A DNA stretch of 64,000 nt, from positions 124,001 to 188,000 of the forward strand of contig CAVORP010000003.1 in NCBI GenBank assembly GCA_963698645.1, given 5' to 3'. How positions within the stretch are numbered: position 1 is the stretch's first letter; each line of letters starts with the position of its first letter. Of the stretch, positions 10,357 to 19,050 are shown piece after piece. The notes below the pieces were generated by a model, which was not told the DNA's origin, did no database searches, and saw nothing but the letters and a program-made list of their open reading frames with translations. Position numbers and translations under genes: made by a program. This stretch comes from Ovoidimarina sp963698645. GTDB taxonomy: Bacteria; Pseudomonadota; Alphaproteobacteria; Rhodobacterales; Rhodobacteraceae.

Positions 10357-10519
10357 TCAGAGGGTTTCCGGCCGATCGGGTACAGGCTTGTGGCATTGCC
10401 TCATCGCGGATCAACTACTATCGTGGCCGGAAAGCTTGGTTGCTGCAGGATTTTCCGTCTATTCCTGTCTTTGCGCCTTCCGCAGGTGGACTGGTGTACC
10501 AGAAGGACGTCCTTAGAAT

Positions 10520-12187
10520 ATGAAGGTCTCCGGTCTTCTTGCCGTTTTCAATATTCTGGCTGTACTCGTCTTCCTGGCGATCCTCGTGCTTCATCCGATT
10601 CCGCTTGATACGCACCATATGGACGACACGGTGTTTCTTGCACATGTGGGATGGCGCGGGGTGAACGGGCTAACCCCGGTACTGGATTACCCAAGTTACT
10701 ATGGCGGCATGACGGAAAGGTTCATGACCTGGGCATTCCAGCTCTTCGGGGTGAGCTACCGTTCGATAAATTATGGTATCGCGATGATGTTCGCCCCTGG
10801 TGCAGCGATGCTGTGGATCTTGGGCTGGCGACGACTTTCGACGACAAGGCTGACACTGCTGATCGCGGTTTCGGCCGCCTTGGTGCTGTCCTTGAGCCCG
10901 ATAGAGCTGGGCAGGGTAGACTGGCCCCGTGTCGCCCATTCCTATGTCTACAACCATGTCGGCATCGTTCTGATGATGGCGTTGACGATCTTTTCCCTGG
11001 AACGTGCGACACCGCGACCGCTCGAGGTGGCCACGGCTCTTCTGGCCGGAGTTGTGGTTTTCGCCCTGATGCTCCTGAAATCGACGTTCGGAGTAGTGGG
11101 TCCCTTCGTTGTTCTGGCATGTCTCTTGCAGGGGCGGTGGCTTTCTACCGTCTCGGTTGTGGCGGGTACGATCTTGGGGATGCTCCTGATGGATCCCGGA
11201 CTACAGCGTGTCCTCGGATCGCTGGACTATCTGCTTACGTCGGTCGACGCCGCGGACGGGCTCGGTTTGACGTTCGTGATCGGGACCGGGATCAAGATAG
11301 TCTTTCAGCAGATCCTCGCTCTGTCTGTCGTCTTGCTCCTGATGTTCCTGATCTGGAGGCGCTTTGGCCGCCGCGAGCTGCCATTCTTGCTCTCGGTCGT
11401 GAGCTTGGCATGCGGCTATGGCGCGGCGCTCATTACCACCAGCGGCGAGCCGGACCTCAAATTCCTGCCGTTTCTCATCGTCATCGCGCTGATCTCGGCC
11501 GCAAGGATCGAAGCGGGGGCGGCTTTGTCATCGAAAAGCCCGCCGGCAGCGGCCAATGACACTGGCCAGGCGGCCGACGATACAAGCCTGTCCCTGGCGC
11601 GCGCGCTGCCCTTTGCCATGGCATATGCGCTGATCGTTCCTGCACTGTTGTCCGCTGCCGCGGGCCTTGTCCTTGCCAGCGCGAACCGCGGCGCCTCGCT
11701 CATCGAAGCCGGTCCCGCGAAGGACTATGTCGTGCTTTCCGGCGATATCTGGCCTCCCCTCAGGGACGCGTCCCTGCCCGCCGATGTCGCCCGGTTCAAC
11801 CGGGACCCGGAACAACTCCACGAAGAACGGGTCGAATACGTGATGTTCGCCGATGGGATCGCGCTTCTTCAAGCGATCCCCGAGATGGCCGAATACGGAA
11901 TCATCTCGAATGGCAGGATGTTCGACTTCACGGCCCCTCTCATGGCACCGCCCGTTGCGTCCTTTCCGCTCTGGCCGACCGAGAACCTGAAATTCTTTTC
12001 CGACCCCGGGCCGCTTCCCATGGATGTCGATGCGGTGATGATGTCGCTGGACATACCAGAGCTGGGTCTGGTCAATCGCCAACTGGCAATCAAGATGGGC
12101 GATGATTTCAGGGTCTGCCAGACATCCAAAATCTGGACGCTATACCTTCGCAATTCCATTCCTGGCACTTTCTGTTCGCCGATGTGA
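10520..12187 (+). CDS. Polytopic membrane protein, unknown function
   Basis: A 555-residue integral membrane protein with roughly ten hydrophobic segments: one at residues 5-25, several between 90 and 240, more at 255-325 and one near 365-390. A loop with DTHHMDDTVFLAHVGWRG follows the first segment, resembling the first periplasmic loop of GT-C glycosyltransferases or polysaccharide polymerase-like proteins, where acidic residues are catalytic. After the last segment a soluble domain of about 160 residues ends the protein. It is directly downstream of the pssDE-like pair, and the context suggests a role in polysaccharide assembly or decoration. No family could be named with certainty. Confidence 0.65.
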   Translation: MKVSGLLAVFNILAVLVFLAILVLHPIPLDTHHMDDTVFLAHVGWRGVNGLTPVLDYPSYYGGMTERFMTWAFQLFGVSYRSINYGIAMMFAPGAAMLWILGWRRLSTTRLTLLIAVSAALVLSLSPIELGRVDWPRVAHSYVYNHVGIVLMMALTIFSLERATPRPLEVATALLAGVVVFALMLLKSTFGVVGPFVVLACLLQGRWLSTVSVVAGTILGMLLMDPGLQRVLGSLDYLLTSVDAADGLGLTFVIGTGIKIVFQQILALSVVLLLMFLIWRRFGRRELPFLLSVVSLACGYGAALITTSGEPDLKFLPFLIVIALISAARIEAGAALSSKSPPAAANDTGQAADDTSLSLARALPFAMAYALIVPALLSAAAGLVLASANRGASLIEAGPAKDYVVLSGDIWPPLRDASLPADVARFNRDPEQLHEERVEYVMFADGIALLQAIPEMAEYGIISNGRMFDFTAPLMAPPVASFPLWPTENLKFFSDPGPLPMDVDAVMMSLDIPELGLVNRQLAIKMGDDFRVCQTSKIWTLYLRNSIPGTFCSPM

Positions 12188-12741
12188 TTTCACAGTTGGC
12201 GATTTGGAAGCTCACGTCGCCGTCACTGCTCTACAAAAAAGGTGCGGACGCGATCGGAACTGGGGGAAAGACGGCTCTACAGCACAAATCCTGTGACGGG
12301 TTCATCCAGCCGGATAACAAGAGCTGGCCGATATCCTCGATCTGGAAACCAGCAGCCTATCCGACGATCCGGAAGAAAAAGAACCCGAACTCAAACCATG
12401 TCGCTGATCGGTTCCCGGCCCTCTTCATTCAGATCCGATTGCGCACTCGCACCGAAAGCTGGCCCGCGCCGGATGTTCTGGGCCGTGGAGGGCGAGATCG
12501 ATCAATGGGTGTCTGCCACCCAGCGTAATCCGCCCGTAGACCATAATGCCCAAGACAACGAGCAACTCGGTTCACCCCAAGGACGACGCGGGTCAAATGA
12601 TGCTCCCGATGCGCGGTCTGGTTTGAACGCGCCATGTGACGCATACGAACGCTGGACAAATGGACCTTGCGCTAGACGCCAAACATCGTTTCAGGCATCA
12701 GAAGCTTCGAAACGGAAACATGGCGGCAAAAGGCGCGCAGA
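12188..12741. other. Gene-free gap, possibly with regulator remnant
   Basis: 554 bases without a convincing gene. Around 12400-12520 two forward frames give fragments RFPALFIQI and GPRRMFWAVEGEIDQWV, which together recall the C-terminal half of an AlpA-type excisionase/regulator (RFP...W...EIDQWV). No start, no HTH half and no continuous frame are present, so at most this is a decayed remnant of a mobile element regulator. The rest shows nothing recognisable. Confidence 0.25.
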
Positions 12742-13650
12742 ATGTCTGGCGAAAAGAGTCTCCGGATTCTCCTGGTCGGCGCCGCGTCGGTTTTGATCGG
12801 GCTTGTGGTTCTCGGCTTCACCGGATCTGTCTTTGCACCTGGCGATGCGGTGACGATTGTCCGGCCACAGCTTGGTCTCTTGCTGATGATTTTCGCAGCG
12901 GTCCTTTGGCTCACGAAGGCACGACGAACAGCGTTGATTGCCCTGATCGCGGCGACCATGGCACTCGGTTCGGTCGCATCGGGGTTCTTCATGTCTGGGA
13001 CGGACTGCCCGGGCGAATGCCTGAAGCTCTACCAGAAGAACCTGCTTTCCACGGCATGGCCGCGATATCCCCTCGCCGCCGATATCATCGCGTCCGGCGC
13101 CGAGATCGTGACCCTGCAAGAGGTGTCCGACCATAACCGCGAGCATATGGAAAACCTGTTCGCCCATTTCCCCTTCGCGGTCATCTGCAAGTTTCGGCCT
13201 GAACAGGACGTTGCCGTTCTTACGTCATTGACGGCCGTGGATGGCTCGGCGTTTTGCCTGGAGGACGCCGGGATGGCAGGTATCCAGGTTTTGGCGCCGG
13301 ACGGTCGATTGATCTGGCTTGTGTCGGTTCACCTGGAGTGGCCCTTCCCGTTTGATCAGTTCCGCCAGAGCCGTTTGGTCGCAAAGCGCATCACAGAATT
13401 GGAGGGGCCGGTGCTGATCGCCGGGGATTTCAACATGGTGCCCTGGGGTGCGAGCGTCCGCCGGATTGGGAATGCCGCAGGAAACCGCCATCTTGGCGGC
13501 TTTCGAAATACCTTTGATTGGGGCAGTTGGGTTCTTCCCCTGCCGCTGGACACCGTTTTGGTTCCGCAAGGCGCCATCGGGATGTTCGAACTTCGCCCAT
13601 ATATGGGCTCGGATCATCTGGGAGTTCTGGCACGCATCTCCCTGCGCTGA
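12742..13650 (+). CDS. Membrane-anchored endonuclease/exonuclease/phosphatase-fold protein
   Basis: 302 residues. Three hydrophobic segments occupy residues 8-30, 45-60 and 65-90, after which an EEP (DNase I-like) domain begins. Its catalytic motifs are visible in order: YQKNLL (Asn), VTLQEV (metal-binding Glu), VHLEWPFP (His), GDFNMVPW (Asp/Asn) and the terminal GSDHLGV (Asp-His). The arrangement matches exported EEP proteins with the active site outside the cytoplasm. Substrates in this superfamily range from nucleic acids to phosphoinositides and sphingolipids, so the target cannot be set. It follows the polysaccharide genes but is separated from them by a 554-base gap. Confidence 0.8.
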   Translation: MSGEKSLRILLVGAASVLIGLVVLGFTGSVFAPGDAVTIVRPQLGLLLMIFAAVLWLTKARRTALIALIAATMALGSVASGFFMSGTDCPGECLKLYQKNLLSTAWPRYPLAADIIASGAEIVTLQEVSDHNREHMENLFAHFPFAVICKFRPEQDVAVLTSLTAVDGSAFCLEDAGMAGIQVLAPDGRLIWLVSVHLEWPFPFDQFRQSRLVAKRITELEGPVLIAGDFNMVPWGASVRRIGNAAGNRHLGGFRNTFDWGSWVLPLPLDTVLVPQGAIGMFELRPYMGSDHLGVLARISLR

Positions 13651-13910
13651 GGGCGGGCGCCAGATCCAACCTCGCCCAAAAGGTGCATAGCGCTTGCCCG
13701 ACATCCATCGAAATCCGAATTGCCTCCCCGGACCAACATCTTCACAGAAACAATTCCATGGCGTGACGAAGCCCGGGAAAACCCCTGGATTGCCGCGTCT
13801 TGAATCCAAGTATCGACCATCGCAAGACTGGCGGAACAAACCGTTGCCGCTCGGTTGTCAGTCTTGATGGACATGTGCAAAGAAGCCTTCAGAGGGGAGC
13901 GCGCGCCACG

Positions 13911-14945
13911 ATGAAAACGATCTATTCTCCCCATCACCGGCTCCGGTCATCCCTGACGGAACTCTCGGGCGGAGAACTCGTCCCTCCCTTCGAATGTCCC
14001 GAACGCATGGACCAGATCCTTGCCCGGATGGCAGAGGTCGGTATGACCGATATCGCGCCACCACGTGACTTCGGGCTCGAACCGGCGCTCGGGGTCCATG
14101 ATGCGGGCTACCTGGATTTCCTCGGCGTGGCCTGGAGAGACTGGCAGTCCGCGGGGTTCAAGGGCGAGGCGATTGCCTCAAGCTGGCCTGCCCGCCGGAT
14201 GCAGCAGCGCGTGCCGCGCGACATCGACGGAAGGCTGGGATATTACGCGCTGGCCGCCGAAACCTCGATCTCGGGCGGCACTTGGGAAGCGGCGCTGATA
14301 AGCATGAACGTCGCGCTCACCGCTCAAGAGGCCGTGGCAGGCGGCGCCCGCGCGGCCTTTGCGCTCTGCCGCCCACCGGGCCACCACGCGGCCCGCGACA
14401 TGTATGGCGGCTATTGCTTCATCAACAACGCCGCTGTCGTGGCACAGGCTTTCCTCGATCAGGGGGCGACGCGCGTCGCGATCCTCGATGTGGATTTCCA
14501 CCACGGCAACGGGACGCAGGACATCTTCTATGACCGGGGCGATGTGCTCTTCGTCTCGCTCCACGGCGCGCCCGAGGATGCCTTCCCGCACTTTCTCGGC
14601 TATGCCGACGAAACCGGTCTTGGGGCGGGCGAGGGGGCGACGCTGAACCTGCCACTCCCGCCGGGCACCGAATGGGCCCGTTGGTCCGAGGCGCTGGAAG
14701 CAGGGCTCTCGCGGGTGGCGGCTTTCGGGGCCGATGCGCTTGTCGTGTCCTTCGGGGCAGATACGTTCATGCGCGACCCGATCTCCTTCTTCAAACTCTC
14801 CTCCGACGATTTCACCCGCATGGGCGCGCGCCTTGCCGGGGCGGGCCTGCCCACCGTGATCGTGATGGAAGGTGGCTATGCGGTGTCCGAACTTGGCCTG
14901 AACACCGTCAATCTGCTTCAGGGCTTCGACGGGGCGTCGGGATGA
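13911..14945 (+). CDS. Histone deacetylase-like/acetylpolyamine amidohydrolase
   Basis: A 344-residue zinc hydrolase of the HDAC/AphA/AcuC superfamily. Start at ATG 13911 with AGAGGGGAG about ten bases upstream. Key motifs are present: RPPGHHA (paired His of the charge relay), GYCFINNAAVV, ILDVDFHHGNGTQ (zinc Asp and His), SLHG, and a late zinc-ligand region VSFGADTF followed by VMEGGYAVSELG. Bacterial members of this length hydrolyse acetylated polyamines or other N-acetyl amines. Its stop overlaps the start of the amidase gene (ATGA), so the two form an operon with two different amide-cleaving enzymes. Substrate is inferred from family only. Confidence 0.85.
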   Translation: MKTIYSPHHRLRSSLTELSGGELVPPFECPERMDQILARMAEVGMTDIAPPRDFGLEPALGVHDAGYLDFLGVAWRDWQSAGFKGEAIASSWPARRMQQRVPRDIDGRLGYYALAAETSISGGTWEAALISMNVALTAQEAVAGGARAAFALCRPPGHHAARDMYGGYCFINNAAVVAQAFLDQGATRVAILDVDFHHGNGTQDIFYDRGDVLFVSLHGAPEDAFPHFLGYADETGLGAGEGATLNLPLPPGTEWARWSEALEAGLSRVAAFGADALVVSFGADTFMRDPISFFKLSSDDFTRMGARLAGAGLPTVIVMEGGYAVSELGLNTVNLLQGFDGASG

Positions 14946-16387
14946 TCACATACGAGGACCACGACATGACGGGGCTCGCCGCACTTGTGCGGGCGGGCAC
15001 GGTGACGGCGCATGATCTTCTGGACGTGGCCCTTGCGCGCGCGGCCGACCGCAATCCCGCGATCAACGCGCTGGTTCACCTTGACGAAGAGACAGCCCGC
15101 CGGATGATCGACGCGGGCCTGCCCGATGGCCCGTTCTCGGGGGTGCCGTTCCTGATCAAGGATATCGGTTGCGAGACACCGGATTTCCCGGTCTCGAACG
15201 GCTCGCGCATCACTCCGGGCACCCGCTACCCGGAACACTCCGCGATCTATGCCCGGCTCCGCGCCGCGGGGCTCGTGACCTTCGCGCGGACGACCACGCC
15301 GGAATTCGCCATCGGTTCGGTCACCGAGGCCGCGGCCTATGGCGGCCCCACACGTAACCCCTGGGCCACGGACCGCACGCCGGGCGGCTCCTCGGGCGGG
15401 GCAGGGGCTGCGGTCGCCGCCGGGATCGTCCCGGGGGCCCATGGTTCGGATGGTGGCGGATCGATCCGCATCCCGGCCTCCTGTTGCGGGCTGTTCGGGT
15501 TCAAGGCCAGCCGCGGCCTGATCCCCGACGGCCCCTATGCGGGCGAGGGCTGGGGCGGCATGTCGACCGATGGTTTCCTGACCCGGTCGGTGCGCGATAC
15601 GGCGGCGCTTCTGGATGCCGCATCCGGCCCCGATCTCGGCGCGCCCTATTATCCGCCGCCGCTGGCTGGCAGTTTCGTCGATGCGCTGGGCAGGCGGCCC
15701 AAGGGCCTTCGCGTGGCGCTGTGCACGACGACGATCGCGGGCGAGCGGGTTCATCCCGATTGCGCCCGGGCCGCGGGCGCGGCAGGGGCGCTACTGGCCG
15801 AGCTCGGGCATCATGTGGAGGAGGCCAGACCTCCGGTCGACCTCATGCCGATGATGCAGGCCTGGACCTGGATCGTGGCCTGCGGCACCGCCTCCGCCGT
15901 CCGCACGGTCGAGGCCTCGCGCGGCCATCCCCTGCGCGACCATCTTGAAACCGTGGCCCAAGGGGCCTGCGCGCTGGCCGACCGGATCACCGGCGCCGAT
16001 TACATCGATGCGATCGACACGGTTCATGCCTTCGGGCGCGAGATGGCGGCCTTCTTTGAGCGTTACGACCTCTTCGTTACCCCGGTTCTGGCCGAACCCC
16101 CGGCAAAGATCGGGCGCTTCGCCCATTCACGACCCGAATTCGCGGATTTCGCCGCCTACCGGCTGGGTCCGGGCGGCGTCTTCGACTATTCGCCCTTCAC
16201 CGCCGCGTTCAACGCCTCGGGCCAACCGGCCATGTCGGTACCTCTGCACTGGAACGACGCGGGCCTGCCCATCGGGGTTCAGATCGGCGCGGCCTCGGGC
16301 GGGGACCTGCTCTTGATGTCGCTCGCCGCACAGCTCGAAGAGGCACGCCCGTGGTTCGGGCGCCGCCCGCCAATGACCGCCCCATGA
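14942..16387 (+). CDS. Amidase signature-family hydrolase
   Basis: A 481-residue amidase. The ATG at 14942 overlaps the preceding stop. The Ser-cisSer-Lys triad is visible: Lys in PFLIKDIG (near residue 76), the glycine/serine-rich segment TPGGSSGGAGAAVAAG, and the nucleophile region GSDGGGSIRIPASCCGLFGFK. The C-terminus has the usual PAMSVPL and GLPIGVQIGA blocks. Members hydrolyse aliphatic or aryl amides, or act in aspartyl/glutamyl-tRNA amidotransfer; here there are no gatB/gatC neighbours, so a catabolic amidase is likely. It is cotranscribed with the deacetylase-like gene and lies 10 bases before the cycloisomerase gene. Confidence 0.88.
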   Translation: MITYEDHDMTGLAALVRAGTVTAHDLLDVALARAADRNPAINALVHLDEETARRMIDAGLPDGPFSGVPFLIKDIGCETPDFPVSNGSRITPGTRYPEHSAIYARLRAAGLVTFARTTTPEFAIGSVTEAAAYGGPTRNPWATDRTPGGSSGGAGAAVAAGIVPGAHGSDGGGSIRIPASCCGLFGFKASRGLIPDGPYAGEGWGGMSTDGFLTRSVRDTAALLDAASGPDLGAPYYPPPLAGSFVDALGRRPKGLRVALCTTTIAGERVHPDCARAAGAAGALLAELGHHVEEARPPVDLMPMMQAWTWIVACGTASAVRTVEASRGHPLRDHLETVAQGACALADRITGADYIDAIDTVHAFGREMAAFFERYDLFVTPVLAEPPAKIGRFAHSRPEFADFAAYRLGPGGVFDYSPFTAAFNASGQPAMSVPLHWNDAGLPIGVQIGAASGGDLLLMSLAAQLEEARPWFGRRPPMTAP

Positions 16388-16397
16388 AAGCCGCCCC

Positions 16398-17546
16398 ATG
16401 AAAATCGCCGAGATCCGCACCCATCTTCTGTCCCACAGGCTCGACACGGCCTTCGAAAGTGCCTCGGCCCGGTTCGACCACCGCCGCCATTGCCTCGTCG
16501 AGGTGATCTGCGAGGATGGGACGACGGGATGGGGCGAGGCGCTCGGCCCCTCGCATCTGAACGCCGCGGTGATCGCGGCCTATGCGCCCCGGTTCATCGG
16601 ACGAAACCCGCTCGACACCGAAATACTCTGGGCCGAGGCCTATAATTTCCTCCGCGATCAGGGCATGCGCGGTCTGGCGATCACAGCGTTGTCGGGCATC
16701 GACGTGGCGCTCTGGGATATCAAGGGCAAACATTTCGGGGCCTCGGTGGCGACGCTTCTGGGCGGACGGGTGCGCGATCACGTGCGTGCCTACGCCACCG
16801 GATCGTTCCGCCGCGACGGTGTCGACCGGGTCAGCGATATCGCCGCCGAAGTCGCGGGCTACCGCGCCGAAGGTTTCGACGCGGTCAAGGTCAAGATCGG
16901 CTTCGACGTGGACGAGGATCTGGCGGTCCTCACCGCCGTCCGCGACGCCATCGGCCCGGAGATGGGCCTGATGATCGACGCCAATCACGGCTATGACATG
17001 GGCGAGGCGATTGAACTGGGCAACCGTGCCGCGCCGCTGAACATCGCGTGGTTCGAAGAACCGGTGATCCCCGAAAACCTCGCCGCCTACGGTCAGGTCC
17101 GTGCCCGCCAGCCGATCCCGGTCGCGGGCGGCGAGACATGGCACGGGCGCTGGGCCATAGCGCAGGCGCTGGAGGCAAATGCCGTGGATATCCTGCAACC
17201 CGATCTCTGCGGCGTGGGCGGCTTCACCGAGATGCGCCGGATCGCGGATCAGGCGACCCTCGCGGGCGTCCGCCTTGTTCCCCATGTGTGGGGCACGGCG
17301 GTCCAGATCGCGGCCAGCCTGCAATGGATGGCCGCGCAACTCCCCGACCCGGTTCGCCCCGAAACCCGCGCGCCGGTCCTCGAACTCGACCGCACCGAAA
17401 ACCCGTTCCGGCAGGCGATCCTTACCGAACCGCTCGACCATTCCGGCGGCAGCGTCACCATCCCCGACGCCCCCGGTCTGGGGATCGAGATCGACCGCGA
17501 CGCGCTCGCTGCCTACCGCGACGTATCTTTGCGGGAGATCGTCTGA
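16398..17546 (+). CDS. gci: D-galactarolactone cycloisomerase (enolase superfamily)
   Basis: 382 residues, mandelate racemase subgroup of the enolase superfamily. The N-terminal stretch (RTHLLSHRLDTAFESAS...) closely resembles the characterised Agrobacterium Gci. The catalytic KxK motif is in AVKVKIGFD, metal ligands in IDANHGY (Asp), FEEPV (Glu) and GGETWHG (Glu), and the acid/base His in PHVWGTAVQ. Gci opens galactaro-1,4- and 1,5-lactones to 3-deoxy-2-keto-hexarate in oxidative galacturonate degradation. No uronate dehydrogenase is in this window, so its partner genes are elsewhere, or it has been recruited for another acid-sugar lactone. It is not a galactonate dehydratase, so it does not fill the gap in the galactose locus at 19-32 kb. 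Confidence 0.8.
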   Translation: MKIAEIRTHLLSHRLDTAFESASARFDHRRHCLVEVICEDGTTGWGEALGPSHLNAAVIAAYAPRFIGRNPLDTEILWAEAYNFLRDQGMRGLAITALSGIDVALWDIKGKHFGASVATLLGGRVRDHVRAYATGSFRRDGVDRVSDIAAEVAGYRAEGFDAVKVKIGFDVDEDLAVLTAVRDAIGPEMGLMIDANHGYDMGEAIELGNRAAPLNIAWFEEPVIPENLAAYGQVRARQPIPVAGGETWHGRWAIAQALEANAVDILQPDLCGVGGFTEMRRIADQATLAGVRLVPHVWGTAVQIAASLQWMAAQLPDPVRPETRAPVLELDRTENPFRQAILTEPLDHSGGSVTIPDAPGLGIEIDRDALAAYRDVSLREIV

Positions 17547-17645
17547 CCCAGAACGCTTTTGCTCCTGCAGAAACAAGCCAGTTTTGGAGAAAAAGACCTT
17601 TTGCGGTAGACTGACCCCTAAATCACCAAGGGGGGGGAGATAGAA

Positions 17646-18182
17646 TTGTGGAATTTGGAGCATTTTGTAGCGGACTGCCGTGAAGCCGTCACGCGATCCC
17701 ACGATCACAAGGAAATCGGCGAATTGGTGGCGCGCGCGATGTCTGATCCTGACGCCGTGACGCAAGCGCTTGGCGTCCCTGAAAGGCCGGGACTTACGCC
17801 CGTCTACCGTTCGGCTGATCTCACCATTCTGAATGTGGTCTGGCAGCCGTCGATGACGGTCCAACCACATGACCACCACATGTGGGCTGTGATCGGAATC
17901 TATGGGGGGCGCGAAGACAATATCTTCTGGCGACGAATAAAGGACGACCCGAACGGGCGTGTGGAAGCGGCAGGTGCGCGCAACCTCGGAACCGGCGATT
18001 GGTCGCCTCTGGGCGCAGATATCATCCATTCGGTCACAAATCCGATCCCGCGCTTGACCGGGGCTCTTCACGTGTATGGCGGAGATTTCTTCGAAGCTGA
18101 ACGCAGCGAATGGGATCCGGAAAACCTGCACGAGAGCCCGCTCGATATCGAGCGAGTCAAAGCCATGTTCGAGGATCATTAG
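17646..18182 (+). CDS. Cupin, cysteine-dioxygenase-like metalloenzyme
   Basis: 178 residues with a double-stranded beta-helix fold. The start is TTG at 17646 after a very strong purine run (GGGGGGGAGA at 17631-17640); no in-frame ATG gives the full domain. Metal-binding residues are in QPHDHHMWAVIGIYGG, with a third His probably in ADIIHSVTN. The arrangement resembles the predicted metal-dependent enzymes related to cysteine dioxygenase type I. Substrate unknown. It is followed 47 bases later by a small ABM-domain protein, and the two are probably cotranscribed. Confidence 0.7.
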   Translation: MWNLEHFVADCREAVTRSHDHKEIGELVARAMSDPDAVTQALGVPERPGLTPVYRSADLTILNVVWQPSMTVQPHDHHMWAVIGIYGGREDNIFWRRIKDDPNGRVEAAGARNLGTGDWSPLGADIIHSVTNPIPRLTGALHVYGGDFFEAERSEWDPENLHESPLDIERVKAMFEDH

Positions 18183-18229
18183 CACGTCGGAACAAGACCG
18201 GTTTTGCCCAGAGCAAGGAGTGTCACGTG

Positions 18230-18526
18230 ATGATAATGCGCATTTTTCAAGTGCAGACCCGCCCGGGGAAAGAGGGAGAGTTCAGCAAATTTTTCCATGA
18301 AACGGCGATCCCACTGATGCGAAAGACCGAGGGTATCGTCTCCGTCCTGCCAGGGGCGCCGCGGTCGGACAGTCCACGCGAGTTCAGTTTCGTCATGATC
18401 TGGAAAGACTTGTCGTCCCTGAAGCGTTTCGCCGGAGAAGACTATCACAATCCGCATATAGACCCTGCAGAAGCCGAGTTGGTCGAAAGCCGCACCATCA
18501 AGCACTACGAACTTGTTGAAGAATAG
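18230..18526 (+). CDS. Antibiotic biosynthesis monooxygenase (ABM)-domain protein
   Basis: 98 residues forming one ferredoxin-like ABM/dimeric alpha-beta barrel domain: MRIFQVQTRPGKEGEFSKFF is the first strand and helix, FSFVMIWKDLSSL the central strand pair and IKHYELVEE the last strand. The ATG at 18230 follows AAGGAG at 18215-18220 by nine bases; a GTG at 18227 is an alternative start. Such proteins are small cofactor-free oxygenases or quinol-binding dimers. Substrate unknown. Confidence 0.7.
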   Translation: MIMRIFQVQTRPGKEGEFSKFFHETAIPLMRKTEGIVSVLPGAPRSDSPREFSFVMIWKDLSSLKRFAGEDYHNPHIDPAEAELVESRTIKHYELVEE

Positions 18527-18636
18527 ACCTCTGACAGCCGATTTCCGGAATACGGGAAAGCGCGAACCGCGCCGTCTTCTGAGTTGATTTGCGCTCGCCA
18601 GCGGCGCAGGTTCAGGTCCATGGGGGGCTGCAAACC

Positions 18637-19050
18637 ATGCCAGACATCACAGGACACTGCCGCTGTGGCCGGGTGACCTTCGCCACGACCGGTCCGGTCC
18701 TCTGGTCCGGCATCTGCCATTGCGAAAGCTGCCGGCGGGCGACGGCGTCGCCCTGCACGGCGTTCGTCGGCGTCCCCCGCGACAGCGTTGCATGGGCCGG
18801 CGATCCAAAGGTGAGCGTCTCGTCGGAAGGCACGGTGCAGCGCCTGTTCTGCCCCGATTGCGGCACGCAGCTTGCATATCAGGCGGATCGCTGGCGCGAT
18901 GAAAGCCACCTCTACACGGCGACCCTCGACGATCCCAACGCGGTGAAACCCACCGCCCATTTCCATTGGGCCGAACGCCTTCCATGGCTCAAGATCGACG
19001 ATGACCTGCCGAAATACGCCACATCGGCAGATGGAGCCGCGCCTACCTGA
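18637..19050 (+). CDS. GFA-family zinc protein
   Basis: 137 residues of the GFA (glutathione-dependent formaldehyde-activating enzyme-like) fold. Zinc-binding cysteines are in GHCRCGRVTF, GICHCESCRRA and LFCPDCGTQLAY, the typical CxC...CxxC...CxxC pattern. Members of this large family, including S-(hydroxymethyl)glutathione synthase homologues, mostly lack a proven reaction. The 3' end overlaps the convergent ABC ATPase gene by eight bases. Not obviously tied to its neighbours. Confidence 0.85.
   Translation: MPDITGHCRCGRVTFATTGPVLWSGICHCESCRRATASPCTAFVGVPRDSVAWAGDPKVSVSSEGTVQRLFCPDCGTQLAYQADRWRDESHLYTATLDDPNAVKPTAHFHWAERLPWLKIDDDLPKYATSADGAAPT

Noticed and set aside
10357..10523. C-terminal extension of the PssE-like protein
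   Set aside because: Family length and motifs are restored by one base; the extension text has no family resemblance.
16209..18185. 658-residue minus-strand open frame
   Set aside because: Antisense to amidase, cycloisomerase and cupin genes, with no recognisable domain.
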